From contig NZ_JACSOI010000001.1 in NCBI RefSeq assembly GCF_018728565.1, positions 124,001 through 188,000 of the forward strand: DNA of 64,000 bases. The letters are read 5' to 3'. The first letter of the stretch is position 1. Every line of letters starts with the position of its first letter. This stretch comes from Zobellia russellii (GTDB taxonomy: Bacteria; Bacteroidota; Bacteroidia; Flavobacteriales; Flavobacteriaceae). Shown here piece by piece: positions 35,830 to 44,675 of the stretch. The translations under genes and the position numbers were made by a program. The notes below the pieces were generated by a model, which saw only the letters and a program-made list of their open reading frames with translations, was not told where the DNA came from and did not search any database.

Positions 35830-38100
35830 ATGAAAATAAATTTAAAGCCGAGTCTATATTTCATATGTTTCCTGATAACCGGACTCGCATATGCCCAAAA
35901 CAATACAATTGCCGGAACCATTTCGGATAACAGTGAGACCGTTCCGTTCGCAAACATTTATCTAAAAGGCACCAAAATTGGCACTTCTACATTAGAAGAT
36001 GGCTCTTATGTTTTAAAGAATATACCTGCGGGGACTTACAAATTGCAGGTTTCGGTATTGGGATATCAAGATTTCTCCACAAAGGTTACTTTCAAAAACA
36101 ACGAAGATAAAACACTTGACATAACAATAAATCCGGCTTCCGAGCAATTAGAAGAAATGGTGGTAACTGGAACCCTAAAGGCAGTTAGCCGATCGGAAAG
36201 CCCTGTTCCTGTAGAAGTTTACAGTCCTACTTTTCTAAAAAAGAACCCCACCGCCAGCATTTTTGAAGCTCTACAAAACGTTAATGGCGTACGCCCGCAA
36301 ATCAATTGTAATGTTTGTAATACGGGTGATATTCACATTAACGGACTTGAGGGCCCTTACACCTTGGTTTTAATAGACGGAATGCCTATTGTTAGTGGCT
36401 TAGGTACGGTTTACGGTCTTTCCGGAATACCCAATTCGCTCATAGAACAGATTGAAATTATTAAAGGGCCTGCCTCTACACTTTACGGCAGTGAAGCAGT
36501 GGGAGGATTAATCAATATTATCACTAAAAACACCTTAGAGACCCCTGATTTCTTCGCAGATGCCTTTGTAACCGGCTGGGGTGAATTTAACATTGATGTT
36601 GGGGCCAAAATTAACTTGGGAAAAAAGACCGATATGCTTCTAGGCATCAACTACTTTAATTACGATAACCCAATTGATAATAACGGTGACAACTTTACCG
36701 ACCTAACTTTACAAGATCGTATTTCTGTATTTCAAAAATGGAACTTTCAACGAAAAGAGAACCGTATTTTCTCTCTTGCAGGGCGATTTTTCTATGAAGA
36801 CCGCTGGGGCGGTGAAATGCAATGGACTCCGGAATTTAGAGGGGGCAATGAAATTTATGGGGAAAGTATCTACACCCGTAGATGGGAGGTTTTAGGAAAG
36901 TATCAACTACCTATTAAGGAAAAAGTGCTTTTTTCTTTCTCATATAATGACCACAGTCAAAACTCCGTTTACGGAGATACGCCCTATATTGCTGATCAGC
37001 GCATAGGTTTTGGCCAGTTTACTTGGGATAAGTCCTTAGGGTCTCATGACCTCCTAATTGGTTCAGCCATACGCTATAATTATTACGATGACAATACCAC
37101 AGCAACCACTTCCGTAGACGAAGTAGTCATACCTAGCTTATTCATTCAGGACGAAATTTCATTGGCCAAACAACATTCCCTTTTATTGGGCATGCGCTAT
37201 GATTATGACAAGAGGCATGGCAGCATTTACACCCCAAGAACAGCTTATAGATTTAAAATTACGGATAATGATATCATACGTCTTAATGCAGGCACAGGTT
37301 TTAGGGTCGTGAACCTATTTACCGAAGAACATGCCGCGCTAACAGGTGCCCGTGATGTTGTCGTAACGGAAGAACTCAAACCCGAACAATCATTTAACGT
37401 GAATCTAAATTACCTTAAAAAAATATATGCGGACAATGGTACTTTTGTTAGCATAGATGCTTCGGTATTTTACACGAATTTTAGCAATGCCATTTTACCC
37501 GATTATGATACGGACCCGAATAAAATCATTTACGACAACCTTAATGGAAAATCTGTTTCAAAGGGAGTAAGCGCCAATGTTGATTTTTCTTTTCCCAGTG
37601 GATTTAAGTTCTTACTGGGTGCCACGCTTCAAGATGTGAGTCAAACCGAAAACGGGGTTAAGGAACGTCAAATATTAACCGAAAGCTTCACGGGAACATG
37701 GAATGCATCATATGAAATTAAGAACATAGACCTATCAATAGATTATACCGGAAATGTTTATGGCCCCATGCGTTTACCCACTCTTGGCAAAAGCGACCCC
37801 AGAAGCGATTATTCGCCTACATGGAGCATTCAAAACATTCAGTTTACTTGGAAGGGCCTTGAAAATTTTGAATTTTATGGCGGAATCAAAAACCTATTAG
37901 ATTGGACTCCCAACCGCGGCAATCCCTTTATCATCGCCCGCGCCCATGACCCTTTTGACAAGAATGTCACCTTTGACCCCAACGGAAATGTGGTGGCAAC
38001 ACCCAACAATCCTAATGCATTAACTTTTGGCCCATCTTACGTATATGGCCCCAACCAAGGTATTCGAGGATTTTTTGGTTTGAGGTATCGCATCAATTAA
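35830..38100 (+). CDS. TonB-dependent receptor, probably metal-related
   Basis: 756 aa. A signal peptide ends at AYAQ. It is followed by a CarboxypepD_reg domain (TIAGTISDNSETVPFANIYLKG, about 24-105), a plug with a Cys pair (INCNVCNTGDIHINGLEG), VLIDGMPIVSGLGTVYGLSG and IEIIKGPASTLYGSEAVGG, and a 22-strand-type barrel with a closing aromatic strand (GIRGFFGLRYRIN). This length is typical of siderophore or metal receptors, not of SusC. Divergence from the DtxR-ZIP operon over a short gap with a palindromic box suggests uptake of a metal or metal complex controlled by that repressor. Confidence 0.9.
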   Translation: MKINLKPSLYFICFLITGLAYAQNNTIAGTISDNSETVPFANIYLKGTKIGTSTLEDGSYVLKNIPAGTYKLQVSVLGYQDFSTKVTFKNNEDKTLDITINPASEQLEEMVVTGTLKAVSRSESPVPVEVYSPTFLKKNPTASIFEALQNVNGVRPQINCNVCNTGDIHINGLEGPYTLVLIDGMPIVSGLGTVYGLSGIPNSLIEQIEIIKGPASTLYGSEAVGGLINIITKNTLETPDFFADAFVTGWGEFNIDVGAKINLGKKTDMLLGINYFNYDNPIDNNGDNFTDLTLQDRISVFQKWNFQRKENRIFSLAGRFFYEDRWGGEMQWTPEFRGGNEIYGESIYTRRWEVLGKYQLPIKEKVLFSFSYNDHSQNSVYGDTPYIADQRIGFGQFTWDKSLGSHDLLIGSAIRYNYYDDNTTATTSVDEVVIPSLFIQDEISLAKQHSLLLGMRYDYDKRHGSIYTPRTAYRFKITDNDIIRLNAGTGFRVVNLFTEEHAALTGARDVVVTEELKPEQSFNVNLNYLKKIYADNGTFVSIDASVFYTNFSNAILPDYDTDPNKIIYDNLNGKSVSKGVSANVDFSFPSGFKFLLGATLQDVSQTENGVKERQILTESFTGTWNASYEIKNIDLSIDYTGNVYGPMRLPTLGKSDPRSDYSPTWSIQNIQFTWKGLENFEFYGGIKNLLDWTPNRGNPFIIARAHDPFDKNVTFDPNGNVVATPNNPNALTFGPSYVYGPNQGIRGFFGLRYRIN

Positions 38101-38118
38101 AAATAAAATACGCTCGAG

Positions 38119-38152
38119 TAGAATCGCTACTTTTGAAAAAGTAACGATTCTA
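38119..38152 (+). terminator. Hairpin after the TonB receptor gene
   Basis: TAGAATCG-c-TACTTTT (38119-38134) pairs with AAAAGTA-a-CGATTCTA (38137-38152). The stem is strong but not followed by a clear T run, so termination is likely but not certain. It lies 10 bp before the crtY start codon. Confidence 0.55.
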
Positions 38153-38161
38153 TATTAGCCC

Positions 38162-39313
38162 TTGGAAAACACAAAACATTTTGACTACATCATCATTGGT
38201 GCTGGAGCGGCCGGTCTAATGCTTGCCAATGCCATGGTCAAAGATGATTTTTTCAAGAGCAAGTCCATTTTACTTTTAGATAAAGATGCCAAAAAAACAA
38301 ATGATAGAACATGGTGTTTTTGGGAAAAGGGTGATGGGAAGTTTGATTCCATCGTTTCCAAAAAATGGGACCGTATATATTTTGGAAGTAAACAATTTTC
38401 CAAAGATTACTCCATTGCTCCATACCAGTATAAAATGGTGCAAGGCATTGATTTTTATAGGGCCTATTTTGATGCTTTAAAGCAGCAATCTAATGTTACC
38501 TTTAAACAAGAACAGGTTACCAAAATAGCGGATCAAGGTTCTAAAGTTATAGTCCTTACGGATAATAATACCTATTCAGCTTCCAAAGTCTTTAGCAGTA
38601 GTTTTGATTACAAAATGGCTACGCATCAAGAGAAATATCCAGTACTGCAACAGCATTTTCTAGGGTGGACCGTAAAGACTGAAAAGCCGATTTTCAATCC
38701 CCTTCAAGTAACATACATGGATTTTTCCGTTCCGCAGAAAGGAAATACCCGTTTTATGTACATTCTTCCGTTTTCCAAATATGAAGCTCTTGTTGAATAC
38801 ACACTATTCTCAAAAAATCGCTTGGAAAAAGTAGAATACGAAGAAGCTTTGATAAACTATCTCGGAGACCTTCTAAAAGGTGATTCCTATAGAATAACCG
38901 AAATAGAACAAGGAAGTATACCCATGACTTCCTATGATTTTAGCGAGCACCACACCAAAAATATTCGTTATATAGGTACAGCTGGCGGATGGGCCAAACC
39001 CAGTACGGGCTATACTTTTATGAGTACTGCCAAGAAAATTCCTGTACTTGTTGATTTTATTAAAACCGAAAAACCGTTAAATGAACTAAGTTTTAAAAAC
39101 CGATTTTGGTTTTACGATTTACTGTTCTTAGATGTCTTATCCCAACATAATGAAAAAGGACATTCCATATTTGAATCGCTTTTCAAAAAATGCCCTCCAC
39201 AACTTATACTCAAATTTTTGGACGAGGACACTACCTTCTTAGAAGACCTCAGATTTATATCTTCCAGTCCAACAAAACCCTTTGTTAAAGCGTTGTTGGG
39301 GAGAATAACCTAA
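38162..39313 (+). CDS. crtY: Lycopene cyclase (CrtY type)
   Basis: 383 aa from a TTG start; the next in-frame ATGs would cut into the dinucleotide-binding fold. The N-terminal FAD/NAD fold is DYIIIGAGAAGLMLANAM, followed by DRTWCFWEKG, a signature of lycopene cyclases, and later GTAGGWAKPSTGYTF. The enzyme closes the ends of lycopene to make beta-carotene, precursor of zeaxanthin-type pigments in marine flavobacteria. It overlaps the convergent polyprenyl synthase gene by 4 bp, which supplies the same isoprenoid pathway. Other crt genes are not in the window. Confidence 0.9.
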   Translation: MENTKHFDYIIIGAGAAGLMLANAMVKDDFFKSKSILLLDKDAKKTNDRTWCFWEKGDGKFDSIVSKKWDRIYFGSKQFSKDYSIAPYQYKMVQGIDFYRAYFDALKQQSNVTFKQEQVTKIADQGSKVIVLTDNNTYSASKVFSSSFDYKMATHQEKYPVLQQHFLGWTVKTEKPIFNPLQVTYMDFSVPQKGNTRFMYILPFSKYEALVEYTLFSKNRLEKVEYEEALINYLGDLLKGDSYRITEIEQGSIPMTSYDFSEHHTKNIRYIGTAGGWAKPSTGYTFMSTAKKIPVLVDFIKTEKPLNELSFKNRFWFYDLLFLDVLSQHNEKGHSIFESLFKKCPPQLILKFLDEDTTFLEDLRFISSSPTKPFVKALLGRIT

Positions 39314-40284
39314 ACCCTCCTGCGCATAAGCCCTTCACCAAACTCTTGAAGAATCTGCTTTTTATCGGATGAGATATTTAGAACATCCAAAAGCCTAAAT
39401 GACCGTTGGGTATATTCCTCAATGGCCTTCTGAGTATGCTCCGCAGAGCCGCTTTTTATAAAAATTTCTTTTATGGTTTCAATTTTAGCTGAAGGGTCTT
39501 TAGGCTGAATGGAATACATATCCAACAAATCTTTCTTTTGATCTGCCGTACCTAGCTCCAAAGCATTAAGGTATAAATAGGTTTTTTTGTTTTCAATAAT
39601 ATCTCCCCCCACTTGTTTTCCAAAAGTCTTGGGATCGCCAAAGGCATCTAAATAATCATCTTGCAACTGAAAAGCGATACCTAAGTTCAATCCAAAATTA
39701 TAAATATCTTCCTGTTCCTTTTCCGAGGCTTCGGCAATAATTGCTCCCATTTGCAAAGCAGCCGCAACGAGTACCGCCGTTTTAAACTCGATCATTTTAA
39801 GGTATTCCGGTAGGGTTACATCGTCACGTTCCTCAAAATCTATATCATACTGCTGACCTTCGCACACTTCCAAAGCGGTCTTACTAAAGAGCTTTGCCAA
39901 GTTTTTAAAGGTATGCCCTTCATAGTTTTCAAAAAGCTGATACGCGGTGATTAACATGGCATCCCCAGAAAGGATTCCCGTATTTATATCCCACTTTTCA
40001 TGTACCGTTGCTTTTCCCCTACGCAACGGAGCATCGTCCATAATATCATCGTGAACCAAAGAGAAGTTATGAAAAGTCTCTACTGCTAGGGCCGCCTCTA
40101 GAGCCTTCTTATAATCGCTTTCAAACAATTCGGCGGACAACAGTGTAAGAACTGGCCTTAAACGCTTACCTCCCAGACCCAAAATATAGGATATAGGAGC
40201 ATAAAGGTTGTTTGGTTCTCTTTTAACGGACTTCTGTTCTAAAAATGAAATAAACTCTGAACGGTAAAATTCTATGGAATGCAT
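39310..40284 (-). CDS. Polyprenyl (farnesyl/geranylgeranyl) diphosphate synthase
   Basis: 324 aa, cytoplasmic. The first Asp-rich motif is DDIMDDAPLRRG (Asp79, 80, 83 and 84) and the second DDYLDAFGD (Asp209, 210 and 213). GGKRLRPVLTLLSAEL near the N-terminus is also typical. The enzyme condenses isopentenyl units; product length cannot be fixed by eye. It converges on crtY with a 4-bp overlap. Together with dxs at 57980 it supplies isoprenoids for carotenoids and quinones. Confidence 0.93.
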   Translation of the reverse strand: MHSIEFYRSEFISFLEQKSVKREPNNLYAPISYILGLGGKRLRPVLTLLSAELFESDYKKALEAALAVETFHNFSLVHDDIMDDAPLRRGKATVHEKWDINTGILSGDAMLITAYQLFENYEGHTFKNLAKLFSKTALEVCEGQQYDIDFEERDDVTLPEYLKMIEFKTAVLVAAALQMGAIIAEASEKEQEDIYNFGLNLGIAFQLQDDYLDAFGDPKTFGKQVGGDIIENKKTYLYLNALELGTADQKKDLLDMYSIQPKDPSAKIETIKEIFIKSGSAEHTQKAIEEYTQRSFRLLDVLNISSDKKQILQEFGEGLMRRRV

Positions 40285-40428
40285 TCAAGAAAATTTTTTC
40301 AAAAATAAGACCATTTATATAAAGAATGCCGGTTTAGAAGCTTTTGTAAAAAAATAACCTAAAAAAAATGCAATAGATTTGAAAACCATCGTCTTTACTT
40401 GTGAAGAATAGCTGCAAAAAGCATTTTA

Positions 40429-40971
40429 ATGACTTCGGACACAGAAAACTATAAAAACCTAAAAACCTTCTTTGACGAAGAATATCGTTCGCTAAAGGCG
40501 TATGCAAAATCTAGAATAGATAATGCAGCGGATAGAGATGCAGATGATATTGTCCAAGATGTTGCTTTAAAGCTGTTCTCTCGTTCAGATAGTGCTCTGC
40601 CTATTACTAATATTGCGGGCTTTGTTTACCATTCCCTACGCAATAAAATTGTGGATTTAATGCGAACCCAAAAGCCGGCGGTTAGTATTGAATCCGAAAT
40701 GGAAAACAAGTTGGGCGACTTTACAGAGCTCCTCTATGGGTCAGTAGACAATTCATATTCCGAAGAAATGAAAACCGAGCTTAAAAAAGCTATTGCCCAA
40801 CTTAAACCCCATTACAGAAATATAATTGTAGCCATAGATTTTGAAGGGTATACCTATCAAGAACTATCTAAAGAAACAGACATACCTGCAGGAACTTTAA
40901 TGTCGCGCCGGCACCGAGCTCTAGCACTATTGTTAAAACAATTGGAATTGAAAAAACAGAATATAAACTAA
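40429..40971 (+). CDS. ECF-type RNA polymerase sigma factor
   Basis: 180 aa. Region 2 is visible as FFDEEYRSLKAYAKSRI and ADDIVQDVALKLF, with the helix YHSLRNKIVDLMRTQKP. Region 4 is IAQLKPHYRNIIVAIDFEGYTYQELSKETDIPAGTLMSRRHRAL. It would direct transcription of a small regulon. Only 13 bp separate it from a small membrane protein gene, which stands where an anti-sigma factor often sits but does not look like one. Confidence 0.92.
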   Translation: MTSDTENYKNLKTFFDEEYRSLKAYAKSRIDNAADRDADDIVQDVALKLFSRSDSALPITNIAGFVYHSLRNKIVDLMRTQKPAVSIESEMENKLGDFTELLYGSVDNSYSEEMKTELKKAIAQLKPHYRNIIVAIDFEGYTYQELSKETDIPAGTLMSRRHRALALLLKQLELKKQNIN

Positions 40972-40984
40972 AAATAAACGGATT

Positions 40985-41407
40985 ATGGAAGACTATATAG
41001 AACAAAAAGTAAAGAGCAAAACCAAAAAATATGTAACAAAGTTTGTTAAGGTCTTGTTCTACATCATAGCAGGAATAGCCTTTGTACTGCTATTTGCCTA
41101 CGTCTTTATGTACCTATGGAATTGGTTGATGCCAGAACTATTTGGATTGACCGCCCTAACCTATTGGCAGGCGGCTGGACTTCTTTTACTATCAAAAATA
41201 ATCTTTGGTGGCTTTGGCAACGGAGGTGGTGGTAATAAGAAAAAAGGAAAAAAAAGGAAATCTAACCGGCCCGGCAAGAGCAAGTTTAGCAAGATGTGTA
41301 ATGATGATTTTTCTAAATGGAAATTCTACGATGAGTTCTGGAAAGAAGAAGGAGAACAGGCATATGACAAATATGTTGAACGTAAGCGTAACGAAAAGGA
41401 AATTTGA
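40985..41407 (+). CDS. Small membrane protein co-transcribed with the ECF sigma factor
   Basis: 140 aa. A basic N-terminus (KVKSKTKKYVTKFVK) precedes two membrane helices (about 22-50 and 58-75), a glycine-rich turn (GGFGNGGGGN), a highly basic segment (KKKGKKRKSNRPGKSKF) and a charged amphipathic tail rich in Trp, Glu and Lys. I see no zinc anti-sigma motif and no known domain. Tight linkage to the sigma gene suggests a functional tie, as partner, target or negative regulator. I do not recognise the family. Confidence 0.75.
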   Translation: MEDYIEQKVKSKTKKYVTKFVKVLFYIIAGIAFVLLFAYVFMYLWNWLMPELFGLTALTYWQAAGLLLLSKIIFGGFGNGGGGNKKKGKKRKSNRPGKSKFSKMCNDDFSKWKFYDEFWKEEGEQAYDKYVERKRNEKEI

Positions 41408-41437
41408 GCGTCCTAAGGATATGTTAAATAACTGTAA

Positions 41438-41484
41438 AACTTTGGAAACTTTTAATGTTTTTTAAGTTTCCTAACTTATCTTTG
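41438..41484. promoter_or_regulatory. Inverted-repeat operator and promoter of the TetR efflux operon
   Basis: AACTTTGGAAACTT (41438-41451) and AAGTTTCCTAACTT (41464-41477) are inverted repeats matching at 12 of 14 positions, with a perfect GGAAACTT/AAGTTTCC core and a 12-bp spacer. The right arm touches a -7 element TATCTTTG (41477-41484), and the tetR ATG follows at 41493. The position suits repression by the TetR product. Confidence 0.65.
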
Positions 41485-41492
41485 CGCCATCT

Positions 41493-42098
41493 ATGAAAGA
41501 AAAAATTTTAGATAAAGCAACAGATATGTTCTTGAGCCTAGGGTTCAAGAGTGTTACAATGGACGATCTTGCCCAAGAGATGGGCATCTCAAAAAAAACT
41601 ATATACACACATTACGCAAATAAAACGGCATTGGTACAGGAATGTACTGCCCATCTTTTTAGTGCCATCTCAGCAGGTATAAACCAAATCTGTTCCCTAA
41701 ACAAAAACCCAATAGAAGAACTTTATGACATTAAAAAATTTGTGATGGTCAACTTAAAAGATGAAAAATCATCTCCACAGTATCAATTGCAAAAATACTA
41801 TCCAAAAATTCACGCTACCCTTAGGGATAAGCAATTTGAGGTAATGCAAGATTGTGTGTTGGTTAATATAAATAGGGGTATTGAAAAAGGTATTTATAGA
41901 GAAGGCCTAAATGTAGAGTTTATTTCAAGAATTTATTTTTCCGGAATAACAAGCATTAAAGACCATCGCCTTTTTCCAATGGAAAAGTTTCCCATGCAAG
42001 ATTTAATGGACAATTATCTAGAGTACCATATACGGGGTATTGTTACTCCAAAAGGAAGAAAAGTGTTAAATGAAATTATCAATTCAAACCAAGAATAA
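41493..42098 (+). CDS. TetR/AcrR-family regulator of the efflux operon
   Basis: 201 aa. The N-terminal helix-turn-helix KILDKATDMFLSLGFKSVTM, DDLAQEMGISKKTIYTHYANK is canonical TetR. The C-terminal ligand-binding part is all-helical, with no recognisable ligand class. It is the first gene of a tetR-tolC-MFP-RND operon (its stop abuts the tolC start) and sits just behind a large inverted repeat, so it probably represses itself and the pump until a substrate binds. Confidence 0.93.
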   Translation: MKEKILDKATDMFLSLGFKSVTMDDLAQEMGISKKTIYTHYANKTALVQECTAHLFSAISAGINQICSLNKNPIEELYDIKKFVMVNLKDEKSSPQYQLQKYYPKIHATLRDKQFEVMQDCVLVNINRGIEKGIYREGLNVEFISRIYFSGITSIKDHRLFPMEKFPMQDLMDNYLEYHIRGIVTPKGRKVLNEIINSNQE

Positions 42099-43463
42099 AT
42101 GAGAAATATATATTTGACTTCACTAGCATTGCTAACTGCTGTGCTCGGAATTTCTCAAGATCCACCCGAAAAAACCTATAGCTTTACGTTAGAGGAAGCC
42201 ATAGAATTTGCGCTAGAAAATAATTACAGCGCCATTAATGCGGGTCGGGATATTGTTGATGCCCGAAAACAGAAATGGGAAACCATTGCGGACGGACTGC
42301 CTCAAATAAATGGTTCCGTTAGCTATCAAAATCAGTTAAAACAACCGGTTTCATTAATTCCCGCTGAATTTGCCGGAGGAACACCCGGAGAGTTTGTTCC
42401 CATAGTTTTTGGGCAAGCCCACCAAGCATCGGCTACGGCCACCTTAACACAGAAGATTTTTGATGGCTCCTATATAGTTGGGGTACAGGCAACAAAATCA
42501 TTCTTAAGCTATAGCGCCAATAACGAAGAGAAAACGGATCAAGAGGTAAGGAAGTCCGTTGTAGAAGCCTACGGAAACGTCTTATTGGCCAAAAAAAGTG
42601 TAGCCATTCTAGAAAAGAACAAAGCCAATCTGGAAAAAAATCTTTTTGAAACGAACAAACTGTACGAAAACGGTCTGGGCGATGAAGAAAGTGTAGAACA
42701 ATTACAGATTACCCTTTCTTCCATAGAAAGCCAATTAAAAAATACGGTTCGGCTAGAGAATATTACGCGCCAAATGCTAAACCTTGTAATGGGCATTGCT
42801 ATAGACGCGCCTACAAAGCTGGAAGAAGACCTGGATGACCTTGCCGAATCACAGATAGATTTTGCTCTCATGGAATCCGAGTTCAATATGGCAAATAACG
42901 TAGACTATAAGCTGGCCATAAATCTAACGGAACAAAGGTTCTTTGAGTGGAAACTGGCGAGAAGCCGCGCGTTACCAACACTTAGCACTTTTATAAACTA
43001 TGGCTCTACCGCTTATTCGGACAGTTTTACTTTCTTTAAAAGTGAACAAGATTGGTTTGACTCATCCGTTTTAGGCCTAGACCTCAGTATTCCATTGTTC
43101 AGTTCAGGTAAGCGTAGTGCAAGTACGGCACGGGCCAAAATTGCAATGGAAAAAGCAAAGACCCAATTATCCGAGGCCGAAGAGCAAATACGACTTCAAC
43201 TTGAAAAAGCCAAAAGCGATTATATCTTATCTATTGAGGAATACGAGACCGCAAAACAAAATCTAGGTTTGGCAGAACGTATAGAGAACAAAAATCAAAT
43301 CAAATACGCCGAAGGTATTGCCACTAGTTTTGACCTTCGCCAAGCACAGACCCAACTCTATGATGCACAACAGGGCTATTTGCAATCTATGGTTGAAGTC
43401 ATTAACAAGAAAACTGAATTAGAGGTCATTATAAACGAACCCGTATCTGATCTTAAGCAATAA
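42099..43463 (+). CDS. TolC-family outer-membrane efflux protein
   Basis: 454 aa. A short signal sequence precedes the paired OEP repeats typical of TolC, with long amphipathic helices (KAKTQLSEAEEQIRLQLEKA, YEPNAKQNLGLAERIENK-like segments) and YAEGIATSFDLRQAQTQLYDAQQGY near the end. It forms the trans-periplasmic exit duct for the RND pump. It starts directly after tetR and is followed after 27 bp by the adaptor gene. Confidence 0.93.
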   Translation: MRNIYLTSLALLTAVLGISQDPPEKTYSFTLEEAIEFALENNYSAINAGRDIVDARKQKWETIADGLPQINGSVSYQNQLKQPVSLIPAEFAGGTPGEFVPIVFGQAHQASATATLTQKIFDGSYIVGVQATKSFLSYSANNEEKTDQEVRKSVVEAYGNVLLAKKSVAILEKNKANLEKNLFETNKLYENGLGDEESVEQLQITLSSIESQLKNTVRLENITRQMLNLVMGIAIDAPTKLEEDLDDLAESQIDFALMESEFNMANNVDYKLAINLTEQRFFEWKLARSRALPTLSTFINYGSTAYSDSFTFFKSEQDWFDSSVLGLDLSIPLFSSGKRSASTARAKIAMEKAKTQLSEAEEQIRLQLEKAKSDYILSIEEYETAKQNLGLAERIENKNQIKYAEGIATSFDLRQAQTQLYDAQQGYLQSMVEVINKKTELEVIINEPVSDLKQ

Positions 43464-43490
43464 GATAAATAACATAACAAACTTTTTACG

Positions 43491-44675
43491 ATGAAAAAAA
43501 TACTATACTTAGCAACTACTGCCTTACTTTTTTCCGCTTGCGGCGAGAAGGAAGCATCTGTTAGCGATATCATTTCACAGGGTAATTTAGAAAGTATACG
43601 AGCCAAAAAAAGTGAGCTTTCGGAAAAACAAAAATCGCTGGAATCGGAACTTAAAAAGCTTGATTCCGTCATTGCTACTATGAACAATGATGAAAAACTA
43701 CCTCTAGTTACCACGGTAACCGCCAAGGCGGAAAAGTTTGATCATTTCTTAGAACTTCAAGGTAATGTCAAGACCAAACAGAACGTTCTTGTATATCCTG
43801 AAATGTCTGGTACTTTGCAGCGTGTATATGTAAAAGAAGGTCAAAGGGTAGCCGCTGGGCAGATTTTAGCAACTATTGATGACGGAGGCATGAGCAGCCA
43901 ACTGTCTCAGCTTAAAACACAGGCAGAGCTTGCCAAAACCACTTTTGAGCGTAGAAAGCGCCTGTGGGAACAAAAAATTGGTTCAGAATTGGAATACTTA
44001 TCCGCAAAGACCAATTACGAAGCTGCTGAAGATGCCGTAAAACAAACACAGAGTCAATTGGGCAAATCATCCATAAGAGCTCCGTTTTCGGGTATTATAG
44101 ATAACGTAATAAAAGATCAAGGTACAGTGGTTTCACCAGGGCCAGGATCGGAAGTGTTCCGTATTGTAAACCTGTCTGACATGTATATTGAAGTAGATGT
44201 TCCAGAAACCTACCTATCCGGCATTAAAGTTGGCAAACAAGCTCAGGTATATTTCCCGGTTTTAGGAGATACCGTAACTACCAAGGTTAGACAGACCGGT
44301 AATTTCATTAACCCTAGTAACAGGGCCTTTACCGTAGAAATTTCGGTTCCTAATAAAAAAGGGAATATTAAACCTAACCTAACGGCAAAGGTGAATATAA
44401 ACGACTACACAAATGAAGAGGCTATAGTTATTCCCCAAAGTATCATATCTGAAAATGCCGAAGGCGATCAATACGTCTACATTGCAGAACCTACTGATGG
44501 AGAGAACGAAGCTATGTTGAAAAAGAGTATAATCAAGACCGGAAAAACCCAAGGGAGCCATATTGAAGTACTATCCGGTATAAACGATGGGGACCATATT
44601 ATAGAGGAAGGTGCCAGAAGTGTGAAAGATGGCCAGAAGGTTAAAATTTTAAACGACCAGACCGATGAGCAGTAA
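43491..44675 (+). CDS. RND periplasmic adaptor (membrane fusion) lipoprotein
   Basis: 394 aa. The lipobox LLFSAC (Cys17) anchors the protein. A coiled segment (about 30-65, EKQKSLESELKKLDSVIA) precedes a biotinyl-lipoyl-like domain (VYPEMSGTLQRVYVKEGQRV), an alpha-hairpin (TTFERRKRLWEQKIGSELEYLSAKTNYEA-type, about 145-185) and beta-barrel parts (SSIRAPFSGIID; YIEVDVPETYLSGI). It links the pump to the TolC duct. Its end overlaps the pump gene start by 11 bp, implying coupled translation. Confidence 0.93.
   Translation: MKKILYLATTALLFSACGEKEASVSDIISQGNLESIRAKKSELSEKQKSLESELKKLDSVIATMNNDEKLPLVTTVTAKAEKFDHFLELQGNVKTKQNVLVYPEMSGTLQRVYVKEGQRVAAGQILATIDDGGMSSQLSQLKTQAELAKTTFERRKRLWEQKIGSELEYLSAKTNYEAAEDAVKQTQSQLGKSSIRAPFSGIIDNVIKDQGTVVSPGPGSEVFRIVNLSDMYIEVDVPETYLSGIKVGKQAQVYFPVLGDTVTTKVRQTGNFINPSNRAFTVEISVPNKKGNIKPNLTAKVNINDYTNEEAIVIPQSIISENAEGDQYVYIAEPTDGENEAMLKKSIIKTGKTQGSHIEVLSGINDGDHIIEEGARSVKDGQKVKILNDQTDEQ

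Noticed and set aside
43093-43107. TGTTCAGTTCAGG-like sequence as a further PUL motif
   Set aside because: It lies inside the tolC coding sequence and matches only the core; the T-rich tail is missing.
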